Counted from the first letter of the stretch, positions 28,702 to 37,628 are shown. The stretch: DNA of 64,000 bases from Streptomyces sp. BV286 (GCF_019090165.1 NZ_JAHRIB010000008.1:62001-126000), one strand, 5' to 3'. Numbers and translations: made by a program. Notes: generated from the letters alone by a model not told the origin.

Positions 28702-30336
28702 ATGCGCAACGGGGCCAAGGCCGCCATTGTGGGCGGAGTGTTCGCTGTGATGGTGGGGGGCGCCGGATACGGCGCGTACAACATAGTGAGCGCGGTCAAC
28801 GGGGACGGCGGTTCGGCGCGGACGACCTCGGCGAAGACCGGGCCGCCCTCGGAGGACGAGGTCCGGGAGACCAGCGAGAAGTTCCTCGCGGCCTGGGCGA
28901 AGGGCCAGGCCGCCACGGCCGCGGACCAGACGAACGACGCGACGACCGCCAAGGCCCTGCTGGCCGACTACACCGGCCCGGCGCACATCGGCAAGGTGAA
29001 GATCGAGCCGGGTACGGCGTCGGGCACGACCGTGCCCTTCACGGTGTCGGCCACGGTGTCGTACGAGGGAAGGAGCAAGCCCCTCTCGTACCGGAGCGAA
29101 CTGACCGTCGTACGGGGGAAGACCACGGGCAGGGCGCTGGTCGACTGGCGGCCGTCCGTCGTCCACCCGGACCTCAAGACCGGTGACACGCTGGTCACGG
29201 GTGAGTCGGCGAGCCCGCCCATCGAGGCGGTGGACCGCGACGGCGTCATCCTGACCAAGGGGAAGTACCCCTCGCTCGGCCCGGTCCTGGACACGCTGCG
29301 CGACCGGTACGGCGACAAGGCGGGCGGCACGCCCGGCGTCGAGCTCGCGATCCGGCACGAGAGCGAGAGCGCGGGCGACACCCCGCTGGTGACCCTTGCC
29401 AAGGGCAGGGCGGGAAAGCTGCGCACCAGCATCTCCGCGACCGCGCAGGCGGCGGCGGAGAAGGCGGTCAAGCAGTACGCGGAGTCGTCGGTGGTCGCCG
29501 TGAAACCGAGCACCGGGGAGGTGCTGGCGGTCGCGAACCACCGGCAGGACGCGTTCAACGCGGCGTTCCAGGGCGAGGCGGCGCCCGGCTCGACGATGAA
29601 GATCATCACTTCGGCGATGCTCATCGACAACGGCATCACCTCGATGAACGGCCCGGCGCCCTGCCCGGCGACCGCCACCTGGCAGAGCCAGACGTTCAAG
29701 AACCTCACGGACATGGAGCCCAACGAGGGCGCCACGCTCGCCAACAGTTTCATGCGCTCGTGCAACACGGCCTTCGTGAAGCTCATCGACGGCACCGACG
29801 CGCGGCCGCTGACGGACGAGTCGCTCACGGCCGAGGCCCAGGACCGGTTCGGTCTGGGCAAGGACTGGAAGACGGGCATCGTCTCCTTCGACGGGAGCGT
29901 CCCCGCCTCCGGCGGCCCGAACCGCGCGGCCAACGCCCTTGGCCAGGGCGAGGTCCAGATGAACCCGCTGAACATGGCGTCGGTCACGGCGACCGCGATC
30001 ACCGGCACGTTCCGGCAGCCCTACCTCGTGTCACCGAAGCTCGACGACCGCCAACTGGCCACCGCGCGCGGCCTGCCCGGCGGCACGGTCGCCCAGCTGA
30101 AGCAGATGATGCGGCTGACCGCGACCGGCGGCACCGCCGCGCGGGCCATGTCGGGGCTCGGCGGCGACATCGGCGCGAAGACCGGCTCCGCCGAGGTCGA
30201 CGGCCAGGAGACGTCCAACAGCTGGTTCACGGGATTCCGGGGCGATGTCGCGGCCGCGGCCATGACGGAGGAGGGCGGCCACGGCGGCGACGCGGCGGGC
30301 CCGATTGTCGCAGCTGTGCTACGGACAGGTGGCTGA
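28702..30336 (+). CDS. Penicillin-binding transpeptidase with MecA-N-like domain (copy 1)
   Basis: 544 residues. One N-terminal membrane helix (7-27) is followed by an NTF2-like MecA-N domain (about 45-160), a linker and the transpeptidase domain. Active-site motifs are complete: S297-TMK, SCN (353-355) and KTGS (493-496). It should cross-link peptidoglycan outside the membrane and, given the MecA-N domain, may have low beta-lactam affinity, though that cannot be read from sequence. GGAGGGG precedes the ATG. A paralogue follows 92 bp later on the same strand; the pair arose by tandem duplication. Confidence 0.92.
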   Translation: MRNGAKAAIVGGVFAVMVGGAGYGAYNIVSAVNGDGGSARTTSAKTGPPSEDEVRETSEKFLAAWAKGQAATAADQTNDATTAKALLADYTGPAHIGKVKIEPGTASGTTVPFTVSATVSYEGRSKPLSYRSELTVVRGKTTGRALVDWRPSVVHPDLKTGDTLVTGESASPPIEAVDRDGVILTKGKYPSLGPVLDTLRDRYGDKAGGTPGVELAIRHESESAGDTPLVTLAKGRAGKLRTSISATAQAAAEKAVKQYAESSVVAVKPSTGEVLAVANHRQDAFNAAFQGEAAPGSTMKIITSAMLIDNGITSMNGPAPCPATATWQSQTFKNLTDMEPNEGATLANSFMRSCNTAFVKLIDGTDARPLTDESLTAEAQDRFGLGKDWKTGIVSFDGSVPASGGPNRAANALGQGEVQMNPLNMASVTATAITGTFRQPYLVSPKLDDRQLATARGLPGGTVAQLKQMMRLTATGGTAARAMSGLGGDIGAKTGSAEVDGQETSNSWFTGFRGDVAAAAMTEEGGHGGDAAGPIVAAVLRTGG

Positions 30337-30428
30337 GCTCACCCTCACAGGGCGGGACTCTAGGGTGGTGCTGTCGTTCTCGAAGAGGACCGTGAGGGCA
30401 TCGGGGAAGCAGCGAAGGAACGGAAGCC

Positions 30429-32138
30429 GTGGGGAACAGAAGGCGCGCACCTGAGCGTGGCAGGACGAGGCCCGCTGTCATCGGCGGGATGATCGCCGTT
30501 GTCGTCGGCGGTGCGGGGTTCGGCGTCTACGCGCTGTACGGGGGCGGGGCCGCGGCCGACGACAAGGGTTCGGCCTCCGACGCGAAGCCCGTGAAGACCG
30601 GCCCGCTGTCGGCGACCGAGGTGCGGTCCACGGCCACGGCGTTCCTCACGGCCTGGCAGAGCGGTGACGTCAAGGCGGCCGCCGCCGCGACGAACGACAC
30701 CGCGGCGGCGCGCACCCTGCTGACCGGCTACGGCAAGGACGCGTACGTCAAGGACGTGAAGCTGACCGCCAAGAAGCGCTCGGGTGACGCCGTCCCGTTC
30801 TCCGTCAAGGGCACGGTCGCGTACAAGAACCTCACCAAGCCCCTGGCGTACGAGTCCGAGCTGACCGTCGTGCGCCGCGCCAAGGACGGGAGACCGCTGG
30901 TCGACTGGCGTTCGGCGGTCGTGCATCCGGAGCTGGAGGACGGCGACAGGCTGGTCACCGGAGCGGCCGGGACTCCCCCGGTCAAGGCCCTGGACCGGGA
31001 CGGCGGCGAGCTGACCACGGCCAAGTACCCCTCTCTCGGGACGGTTCTGGACGGCCTGCGGGAGAAGTACGGCGAGAAGGCCGGCGGCAAGGCGGGCGTC
31101 GAGCTGCGGGTCGTCCGCGCCGGGTCCGAGGATGCCGGGGACAGCAAGAACACCAAGAGGACCAAGAAGGCGAGTGCCTCCGACAAGAACCCCGACAAGA
31201 CGCTCCTCGCGCTGAGCGAGGGCACGCCGGGCACGGTGCGTACGACGCTCAGTCCGGGCCTTCAGGCGGCCGCCGAGCAACAGGTGTCCACGAAGGAGAA
31301 GTCCTCGGCCGTCGTCATCCGGCCGTCCACCGGCGAGATCCTGGCCGCGGCGAACTCCGGGCACGGTTTCAACACCGCGTTCCAGGGGTCCTTGGCCCCC
31401 GGTTCGACGATGAAGATCATCACGGCCTCGCTGCTCATCGACAAGGGGCTCGCGTCGACGAACAAGGTGCATCCCTGCCCCAAGTACTCGACGTACGGCG
31501 GCTGGAAGTTCCAGAACGACGACAAGTTCCAGATCAAGGGCGGCACGTTCAAGGCGAGCTTCGCGCGCTCCTGCAACACGGCCTTCATCAGCCAGGCCAA
31601 GAAGCTGAGCAACGACGACCTGACCAAGCAGGCCCAGCAGGTGTTCGGGCTCGGCATGGACAACTGGGCCATCGGGGTGCCGACGTTCGACGGTTCGGTG
31701 CCGGTGCAGTCGCAGGCCCAGATGGCGGCCTCGCTGATCGGCCAGGGCGGGGTCAGGATGAACCCGCTGAACATGGCGTCGGTCGTCGCCACGGCCAAGA
31801 CGGGCACGTTCCACCAGCCCTATCTGGTCGCGCCGACCGTCGACGACCGCACCCTCGCGAAGGCGTCCCGCTCACTGTCGGCCGACACGCAGGCCCAGCT
31901 CAAGGAGCTGCTCCAGTACACGGCGGCGGCGGGCACGGCGGCCGAGGCGATGGCCGGGCTCGGCCCCGACTTCGGCGCCAAGACCGGTTCCGCGGAGGTC
32001 GACAACCAGAAGAAGCCGAACGGCTGGTTCACGGCCTGGAAGGGCGACCTGGCGGCCGCGGGAGTGGTTCAGCAGGGCGGCCACGGCGGCGAGACGGCCG
32101 GTCCGATCGTGGCCGCACTGCTGAAGGCGGGCAGCTGA
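30429..32138 (+). CDS. Penicillin-binding transpeptidase with MecA-N-like domain (copy 2)
   Basis: 569 residues with the plan of copy 1: membrane helix (about 15-38), MecA-N domain, then transpeptidase with S326-TMK, SCN and K518-TGS. Compared with copy 1 it has a Lys-rich insertion of about 20 residues before the transpeptidase domain (DSKNTKRTKKASASDKNPDK). It starts at GTG 30429. The 92-bp gap contains TAGGGT (30361-30366), a possible -10, so independent expression from copy 1 is possible. Confidence 0.92.
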   Translation: MGNRRRAPERGRTRPAVIGGMIAVVVGGAGFGVYALYGGGAAADDKGSASDAKPVKTGPLSATEVRSTATAFLTAWQSGDVKAAAAATNDTAAARTLLTGYGKDAYVKDVKLTAKKRSGDAVPFSVKGTVAYKNLTKPLAYESELTVVRRAKDGRPLVDWRSAVVHPELEDGDRLVTGAAGTPPVKALDRDGGELTTAKYPSLGTVLDGLREKYGEKAGGKAGVELRVVRAGSEDAGDSKNTKRTKKASASDKNPDKTLLALSEGTPGTVRTTLSPGLQAAAEQQVSTKEKSSAVVIRPSTGEILAAANSGHGFNTAFQGSLAPGSTMKIITASLLIDKGLASTNKVHPCPKYSTYGGWKFQNDDKFQIKGGTFKASFARSCNTAFISQAKKLSNDDLTKQAQQVFGLGMDNWAIGVPTFDGSVPVQSQAQMAASLIGQGGVRMNPLNMASVVATAKTGTFHQPYLVAPTVDDRTLAKASRSLSADTQAQLKELLQYTAAAGTAAEAMAGLGPDFGAKTGSAEVDNQKKPNGWFTAWKGDLAAAGVVQQGGHGGETAGPIVAALLKAGS

Positions 32139-32153
32139 CGGCGGGCAGCCGGG

Positions 32154-32495
32154 TCAGTTGCTGACCGGGGTGGCCGTGTACGTGCGCCGCAGGAAGCGGA
32201 TCAGGGTCTTCGACTCGAACTGCACCACGTCCACCCCCTGCGGCGAGTGGAACTCCATGACGGCCTGGACCCGCCCGCAGGGCCAGATGCGTACGTCACC
32301 GGCGGCGGCCGGAGCCCGCAGACCCTGTTCGAGCAGGTCGCGGGTGAAGACCCACTCGTGGTGACCGGGCAGCATGATGTGCACGCTGCGGGGGTCGGCC
32401 TCGGGGTCGTAGCGAAGGGCCACCGGAACGGCGGGCGGATCCTGCGCCTCGTCCGTCACGATGTGGGCGCGCGCGTACTGCTCGACGGCGGACAT
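32154..32495 (-). CDS. ssgE: SsgA-like sporulation/cell-division protein
   Basis: 113 residues. The SsgA-family core VPVALRYDPEADPRSVHIML, then EWVFTRDLLEQGLRAPAAAGDVRIWP and the end ESKTLIRFLRRTYTATP, is unmistakable. SALPs guide septum-site selection and spore-wall events in sporulating actinomycetes. Position next to the cbiMQO transporter and PBPs matches ssgE of S. coelicolor (a SALP linked to autolytic spore separation), hence the tentative symbol. ATG 32495 has GAGGGAG seven bases ahead; the upstream extension to 32537 is unlikely. Its end is 15 bp from the end of the convergent PBP gene. Confidence 0.85.
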   Translation of the reverse strand: MSAVEQYARAHIVTDEAQDPPAVPVALRYDPEADPRSVHIMLPGHHEWVFTRDLLEQGLRAPAAAGDVRIWPCGRVQAVMEFHSPQGVDVVQFESKTLIRFLRRTYTATPVSN

Positions 32496-32581
32496 CGATC
32501 GCTCCCTCTTTGAAATGATTCCTCTCCAATGTCGCATATTTCCTGCAATGCGCTCCCGGATTGTTCGAGGTCATCTTGCTC

Positions 32582-32598
32582 TTGCAAGCCGTTCGCAT
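32582..32598. promoter_or_regulatory. Possible Nur box upstream of cbiM
   Basis: TTGCAA-N5-TCGCAT resembles the streptomycete Nur (nickel-sensing Fur homologue) operator TTGCAA-N5-TTGCAA with two mismatches in the second half. It lies 61 bases before the CbiM/NikM gene. Nickel-dependent repression of a nickel/cobalt importer would make sense. The 32496-32658 gap shows no B12-box-like riboswitch. Confidence 0.4.
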
Positions 32599-32658
32599 TA
32601 AGCCACTATCATCGAACGGTTATAGCCAGCCGGCCTGCCCCCGGAAGCGGAGCCCTCC

Positions 32659-33708
32659 ATGCACGTGCCCGACGGATTCATCAACGCCCCGGTCTCCGTG
32701 GCCACCGGCGTCGTAGCCGCCGCGGCTGTCGCGGTCAGCCTGCGCGGCGCCCGCCGTGAGCTGGACGAACGCACCGCCCCGCTCGCGGGTCTGGTCGCCG
32801 CGTTCATCTTCGCCGTGCAGATGCTGAACTTCCCGGTGGCGGCCGGGACCAGCGGACATCTGCTCGGAGGCGCGCTGGCCGCGATACTCGTGGGCCCCTT
32901 CACCGGGGTCCTGTGTGTCTCGGTCGTGCTCCTCATGCAGGGCATCCTCTTCGCGGACGGCGGTCTCACCGCGCTCGGCGTGAACATCACGGTCATGGCG
33001 GTGGTCACCACGGTCGTCGCCTACGCCGTCTTTCGCGGCCTCGTAAAACTCCTGCCCCGCAAGCGCCGGTCCATTACCGTCTCGGCCTTCGTCGCCGCCG
33101 TGCTCTCCGTGCCGGCCGCCGCCGCGGCCTTCACCTTCGTCTACGCGATCGGCGGCACCACGGACGTCCCGATCGGGCAGGTCCTCACCGCGATGGTCGG
33201 CGTCCACGTCCTCATCGGCATCGGCGAGGCCACGATCACCGCGCTCACCGTCGGCGCCGTCATCGCCGTACGACCGGACCTCGTGTACGGGGCCCGCGGC
33301 CTGACCGCCCCGCTCAAGCTGCGCGTCGGCGGCGAGCTGGTCGACACACCCGCCGCCGAGCCCGTCCCGGCCGCCGCCCGCTCCCACCGCACGGTGTGGC
33401 TGACGGGTCTCGCGACCTCCCTCGTGCTCGCCGGCGTCGTGAGCTTCTACGCCTCCGCGAACCCCGACGGCCTGGAGAAGGTCGCCGCCGACAAGGGATT
33501 CGACGCCAAGGCCGAGGACCACGCCGCCGCCGACTCCCCGCTCGCCGACTACGGCGTCGAGGGCCTCACCGACGCCCGGATGTCCGGCGGCCTCGCGGGC
33601 GTGATCGGCGTGGGCGTCACGGTCGTCGCGGGCACCGGCGTCTTCTGGGCCGTCCGCAGGCGCCGTACGGCCGAGACCTCGCCGTCCCAGGTCGGGGACT
33701 CCGTCTGA
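32659..33708 (+). CDS. cbiM: ECF-type Co/Ni transporter substrate-binding component (CbiM fused to CbiN-like)
   Basis: 349 residues. It starts with the metal-binding N-terminus MHVPDGFI, whose free amino group and His2 coordinate the ion in CbiM/NikM, so the start is certain. Six to seven helices follow to about residue 215. The C-terminal extension has two more helices around an external segment SANPDGLEKVAADKGF, the PDGLE motif of CbiN/NikN, so M and N components are fused. Together with CbiQ and CbiO it forms a cobalt or nickel importer; metal specificity is not decidable here. Confidence 0.93.
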   Translation: MHVPDGFINAPVSVATGVVAAAAVAVSLRGARRELDERTAPLAGLVAAFIFAVQMLNFPVAAGTSGHLLGGALAAILVGPFTGVLCVSVVLLMQGILFADGGLTALGVNITVMAVVTTVVAYAVFRGLVKLLPRKRRSITVSAFVAAVLSVPAAAAAFTFVYAIGGTTDVPIGQVLTAMVGVHVLIGIGEATITALTVGAVIAVRPDLVYGARGLTAPLKLRVGGELVDTPAAEPVPAAARSHRTVWLTGLATSLVLAGVVSFYASANPDGLEKVAADKGFDAKAEDHAAADSPLADYGVEGLTDARMSGGLAGVIGVGVTVVAGTGVFWAVRRRRTAETSPSQVGDSV

Positions 33709-33709
33709 C

Positions 33710-34471
33710 ATGGGCGCCGGTCACGCGCACAGGCTCTACCGGCACGGGCACTCACCCGTGCACGCCCTGCCGCCGCACACCAAGCTCGCCGCCGTCTTCG
33801 CCTTCGTGCTCGTCGTGGTGTCGACCCCGCGCGAGGCGATGTGGGCGTTCGGGCTGTACGCACTGCTGCTGGCGACGGTCGCGTACGCGGCCCGCGTCCC
33901 GGCGGGCTTCCTGCTGAAGCGGCTGCTGATCGAGGTGCCGTTCGTGGCCTTCGCCGTACTGATGCCGTTCGTGGCGCAGGGCGAGCGGGTGGACGTACTC
34001 GGCATGTCCCTGAGCGTGAACGGCCTGTGGGGCGCCTGGAACGTGCTGGCGAAGGGCACCCTCGGTGTCGCCGCGTCGGTCCTGCTCGCCTCGACGACCG
34101 AGCTGCGGGAACTGCTCCTCGGACTCCAGCGGCTGAAGCTGCCGCCGCTCCTCGTGCAGATCGCGTCCTTCATGATCCGTTACGGGGACGTCATCGCGGA
34201 CGAGATGCGGCGGATGAGGATCGCGCGGGAGTCACGCGGCTTCGAGGCCCGCGGCGTCCGCTCCTGGGGCGTCCTCGCCAAGTCGGCGGGCGCGCTCTTC
34301 ATCCGCTCCTACGAGCGCGGGGAGCGGGTGCATCTCGCCATGGTCAGCCGGGGGTACGCCGGTTCCATGCCGGTCATCGACGAGGTGACCGCGTCCCGGG
34401 CCCAGTGGTCGTACGCCTGCACCCTGCCGCTCGCCGCACTCGTCGTCTGCCTGTTGGGATGGACCCTGTGA
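33710..34471 (+). CDS. cbiQ: ECF transporter transmembrane component CbiQ
   Basis: 253 residues, T-component with five to six helices. The Ala-Arg-Gly-type coupling helices that contact the ATPases appear as RMRIARESRGFEARG and SYERGERVHLAMVSRGY. It begins one base after the cbiM stop and overlaps cbiO by four bases. It couples ATP hydrolysis in CbiO to metal release from CbiMN. Confidence 0.93.
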   Translation: MGAGHAHRLYRHGHSPVHALPPHTKLAAVFAFVLVVVSTPREAMWAFGLYALLLATVAYAARVPAGFLLKRLLIEVPFVAFAVLMPFVAQGERVDVLGMSLSVNGLWGAWNVLAKGTLGVAASVLLASTTELRELLLGLQRLKLPPLLVQIASFMIRYGDVIADEMRRMRIARESRGFEARGVRSWGVLAKSAGALFIRSYERGERVHLAMVSRGYAGSMPVIDEVTASRAQWSYACTLPLAALVVCLLGWTL

Positions 34472-35259
34472 CCTCGCCCCCGCCCCCGCCCTCGTCGCCG
34501 GCCCCGGACCCGTCCCCGTCCCTGGAAGTGGCCGGACTGGCCTTCGCCTACCCGGACGGCCATCAGGCCCTGTTCGGCGTGGACTTCTCCGTCGCCCGCG
34601 GCGAGCGGGTCGCGCTGCTCGGCCCGAACGGCGCCGGCAAGACGACCCTCGTACTGCACCTGAACGGCATCCTGACCGGCGGCGCGGGGACCGTGACCGT
34701 CGCCGGGCTGCCCGTCGGCCGCAAGCACATGGCGGAGATCCGGCGGAAGGTCGGCATCGTCTTCCAGGACCCGGACGACCAGCTCTTCATGCCGAGCGTG
34801 CGCGAGGACGTGGCCTTCGGGCCCGCGGCCGCCGGACTGAAGGGCCCGGAGCTGGAGGCACGGGTGCGCACGGCCCTCGAACGGGTCGGGATGGAGGCCT
34901 TCGCCGACCGCCCGCCGCACCACCTCTCCTTCGGCCAGCGGCGCCGGGTGGCCGTCGCGACCGTCCTGGCGATGGAGCCGGAGATCCTCGTCCTCGACGA
35001 GCCGTCCTCCAACCTCGACCCCGCCTCGCGCCGCGAACTCGCGGACATCCTGCGCTCGTTGGACGTGACCGTGCTCATGGTCACCCACGACCTGCCGTAC
35101 GCCCTCGAACTGTGCCCCCGCGCGCTGGTCCTCAGCGAGGGCGTGATCGCGGCGGACGGCAGGACCGGCGACCTGCTGTCGGACGACGGGCTGATGCGGG
35201 AGCACCGTCTCGAGCTGCCCTTCGGCTTCGACCCGCGCTCCGTGACAATGGGCGCGTGA
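34468..35259 (+). CDS. cbiO: ECF transporter ATPase CbiO
   Basis: 263 residues, a single ABC domain after a Pro/Ser-rich lead (residues 3-18). Walker A is GPNGAGKTT (52-60), the Q-loop is IVFQDPDDQLF, the signature is LSFGQRRRVAVA (Phe in place of the first Gly of LSGGQ, common in ECF ATPases) and Walker B is ILVLDEPSSNLD. The GTG at 34468 overlaps the cbiQ stop; ATG 34459 is an alternative start. The stop overlaps the next GTG, so the MarR gene ohrR is coupled to the transporter operon. Confidence 0.93.
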   Translation: MTSPPPPPSSPAPDPSPSLEVAGLAFAYPDGHQALFGVDFSVARGERVALLGPNGAGKTTLVLHLNGILTGGAGTVTVAGLPVGRKHMAEIRRKVGIVFQDPDDQLFMPSVREDVAFGPAAAGLKGPELEARVRTALERVGMEAFADRPPHHLSFGQRRRVAVATVLAMEPEILVLDEPSSNLDPASRRELADILRSLDVTVLMVTHDLPYALELCPRALVLSEGVIAADGRTGDLLSDDGLMREHRLELPFGFDPRSVTMGA

Positions 35260-35759
35260 CGAACGAAGACCACGGGACCGAGGACCTTCCGGCGGGATCG
35301 CCCGAAGGGGGCGCGCCGACCGGTTCGCTGTTGCTCGACGACCAGCTGTGCTTCGCGCTGTACGCGGCCCAGCGCGCCCTGACCGCCGCGTACCGTCCGC
35401 TCCTCGACGCGCTCGGGCTCACCTATCCGCAGTACCTGGTCATGCTCGTCCTGTGGGAGCGAGGCGAGCTCACCGTCAAGGAACTGGCCGGGGCTCTGCG
35501 GCTCGACTACGGGACGGTGTCGCCGCTGCTCAAGCGGCTGGAGTCGGCCGGGCTCGTCCGCCGGGAGCGCTCGGCGCGGGACGAGCGGTCGGTGCTCGTC
35601 GCGGTCACCGGGCGGGGCGAGGAGCTGCGCGAGCGCGCGGAGTGCGTGCCGTCGGCGCTGATGGCCGGGACGCGGCTGACGGGTGCGGAGGCGGAGCGGC
35701 TGCGCGAGGACCTCCGGCGGCTGACCTCGATGTTACCGGCGGTTTCTACCCCCAGGTAA
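35256..35759 (+). CDS. ohrR: OhrR-type MarR regulator, contains a TTA codon
   Basis: 167 residues. The redox-sensing Cys lies at position 32 in DDQLCFALYAAQRALTAAYR, exactly as in OhrR, with the Tyr partners TYPQYLVMLVLW. The winged HTH is LTVKELAGALRLDYGTVSPLLKRLESAGLV. It represses ohr and is released when Cys32 is oxidised by organic hydroperoxides. GTG 35256 overlaps the cbiO stop. The Leu codon at 35733-35735 is TTA, read only by the bldA tRNA in streptomycetes, which would limit full-length OhrR in young mycelium. Confidence 0.92.
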   Translation: MTNEDHGTEDLPAGSPEGGAPTGSLLLDDQLCFALYAAQRALTAAYRPLLDALGLTYPQYLVMLVLWERGELTVKELAGALRLDYGTVSPLLKRLESAGLVRRERSARDERSVLVAVTGRGEELRERAECVPSALMAGTRLTGAEAERLREDLRRLTSMLPAVSTPR

Positions 35760-35771
35760 TAAGTGGCCGGA

Positions 35772-35798
35772 ATCCATGGATACATTGTGTGCGATGTG
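35772..35798. promoter_or_regulatory. Inverted repeats between ohrR and ohr
   Basis: A 10-bp palindrome ATCCATGGAT (35772-35781) abuts ACAT-N8-ATGT (35782-35797). This is the place for an OhrR operator, but the sequence does not clearly match an OhrR consensus I know. Confidence 0.35.
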
Positions 35799-35848
35799 TT
35801 TGTGCACGCTGTTTCTGTGTTTCCGTGAGCCTGGGGGTGAGTCGTTCC

Positions 35849-36298
35849 ATGAACGAGGCCGCTGTTGATCTCGACAGCCGTCCCACGAAGATCATGTACG
35901 TGGCCGAGGCCACCGCTCATGGAGGCCGCGACGGCTTTGTGACCAGCCAGGACGGCCAGCTCGAACTGAAGGTCGCGATGCCTCCGGCGCTGGGTGGCGA
36001 CGGCAACGGCACCAACCCCGAGCAGCTCTTCGCGGCCGGCTTCAGCTCGTGCTTCCACAACGCCCTGGTCCTGGTCGGGCGCCGCGAGGGCTTCGACCTG
36101 ACCGGTTCCACGGTCGCGGCGAAGGTCGGAATCGGCCCCAACAAGCAGCGCGGTTACGGCCTCGCGGTCGCCCTGAGCGTCTCGCTCCCCGTCCTCGACC
36201 AGGACGTGGCCTCGAAGCTCGTGGACGCGGCCCACCAGGTCTGCCCGTACTCGAACGCGACCCGGGGCAACATCGAGGTCACGATCCTGCTGGGCTAG
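35849..36298 (+). CDS. ohr: Organic hydroperoxide resistance protein
   Basis: 149 residues, OsmC/Ohr fold. The two reactive cysteines are C68 (FSSCFHNAL) and C132 (HQVCPYSNATRGN). It reduces organic hydroperoxides using lipoyl proteins as electron donor. It follows ohrR by 89 bp on the same strand, so it has its own promoter region. That region carries the palindrome ATCCATGGAT (35772-35781) and an ACAT-N8-ATGT repeat next to it, plausible OhrR sites. The N-terminus is about ten residues longer than in many Ohr proteins. Confidence 0.94.
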   Translation: MNEAAVDLDSRPTKIMYVAEATAHGGRDGFVTSQDGQLELKVAMPPALGGDGNGTNPEQLFAAGFSSCFHNALVLVGRREGFDLTGSTVAAKVGIGPNKQRGYGLAVALSVSLPVLDQDVASKLVDAAHQVCPYSNATRGNIEVTILLG

Positions 36299-36374
36299 CT
36301 TCGCCCTGGAATCGCAGGCGCTGCACGACGGTTGCACCGGCTGTCGCAGGCACAGGCGGAACGGGAGCACGGAC

Positions 36375-37547
36375 GTGGACGTGAACGGCACAGTGGCCGA
36401 GGGCTTCGAGCCGGTCGGGGCGGCGTTCGTACGGAACTTCGAGACGCTCGGGGACCGGGGCGCGGCCGTCGCCGTGTACCGGGACGGGCGCAGGGTCGTG
36501 GACCTGTGGGCCGGCGTCAAGGACGTCGACGGGACGGCGGGTTCGGCGCCCTGGGAGCGGGGCACCGCCCAGATCGTGCGCTCGGCGACGAAGGGCGTCG
36601 CCGCGGCCGCCCTCCTCCTGCTGCACCAGCGCGGGCGGCTGGACCTGGACGCACCGGTGGCCGAGTACTGGCCCGAGTTCAAGGCGGCGGGCAAGGAGCG
36701 GGTGCTGGTGCGGCACGTGCTGTCGCACCGGGCGGGACTGCCGGTCCTGGACCGGCCGCTGACGCCCGAGGAGGCGCTGGACCCCCGGCTCGGTGCCGAG
36801 GCGGTCGCGCGCCAGGCCCTCGCGTGGGAGCCGGGCGCCGACCACGGCTACCACGCGCTGACCTACGGCTGGCTGGTCGGCGAGCTGGTACGGCGTGTCA
36901 CCGGCCGTGGGATCGGTGACTGGATCGCCGAGGAGATCGCCGGGCCGGTGGGCGCCGATGTGTGGGTCGGGCTGCCCGCCGGGGAGGCGGGGCGGGTGGG
37001 CCGGGTGGGCCGCGTCGAGACACCGGGCAACTCCGAGGGCCTGCGGTCCCGCCCGAAGCGGTCGGTCACCGAGGCCTACGACGACCCGGCCTCCCTCACC
37101 CGCCGGGCCTTCGCCGCGATCACCCCGTTCCCCGACCAGAACGACCCGGCGTACCGGGCGGCCGCGCTCCCGGCGACGAACGGCATCGCGACGGCCGACG
37201 GACTGGCCCGCTTCTACGCGTCCCTGATCGGCGAACCCGACGGCGGGTCACGCCTGTTCACCCCCGGGACGCTGGCGGCGGCCCGCGCCGAGGAGTCCGC
37301 GGGCCCGGACCGCGTCCTGGTGATCAACACCCGGTTCGGTCTCGGTCACATGCTCCACGGTTCGGCCTCGCCGTTCCTGGGCACCGGTTCCTTCGGCCAC
37401 CCGGGCCGCGGCGGCTCCCTCGGCTTCGCGGACCCCGAGTCGGGCATCGCCTTCGGCTACGTCACGAACGGCTTCCGCAAGACGGTGACGGCGGACCCAC
37501 GGGCACAGGCACTGGTGAGGGCGCTGCGGACCGCGCTGTCCTCATAG
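36375..37547 (+). CDS. Serine beta-lactamase-fold hydrolase (EstB/class C-like)
   Basis: 390 residues. The nucleophile motif S-x-x-K appears as SATKGV near residue 73 and the second Tyr motif as YHALTYGWLVGEL near 158. The C-terminal KTG equivalent is HPGRGGSLGFADPES. No signal peptide is seen, so it is likely cytoplasmic and more probably an esterase or peptidase than a beta-lactamase. It starts at GTG 36375. The following hairpin separates it from the convergent AraC gene. Confidence 0.88.
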   Translation: MDVNGTVAEGFEPVGAAFVRNFETLGDRGAAVAVYRDGRRVVDLWAGVKDVDGTAGSAPWERGTAQIVRSATKGVAAAALLLLHQRGRLDLDAPVAEYWPEFKAAGKERVLVRHVLSHRAGLPVLDRPLTPEEALDPRLGAEAVARQALAWEPGADHGYHALTYGWLVGELVRRVTGRGIGDWIAEEIAGPVGADVWVGLPAGEAGRVGRVGRVETPGNSEGLRSRPKRSVTEAYDDPASLTRRAFAAITPFPDQNDPAYRAAALPATNGIATADGLARFYASLIGEPDGGSRLFTPGTLAAARAEESAGPDRVLVINTRFGLGHMLHGSASPFLGTGSFGHPGRGGSLGFADPESGIAFGYVTNGFRKTVTADPRAQALVRALRTALSS

Positions 37548-37593
37548 CCGCCGCGCCGTTCGGGTGTCCGGTCCCGGAGCCGGCCGTGGCAAA

Positions 37594-37628
37594 GGTGTGC
37601 CAGGGCTCCCCCACGGTCCTGGCACACC
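37594..37628. terminator. Bidirectional terminator
   Basis: An 11-bp perfect stem GGTGTGCCAGG / CCTGGCACACC (37594-37604 with 37618-37628) lies between the convergent serine hydrolase and AraC genes. Confidence 0.75.

Noticed and set aside
32496..32658. Cobalamin riboswitch upstream of cbiM
   Set aside because: No B12-box-like sequence was found and the gap is too short for a full aptamer plus two promoters.
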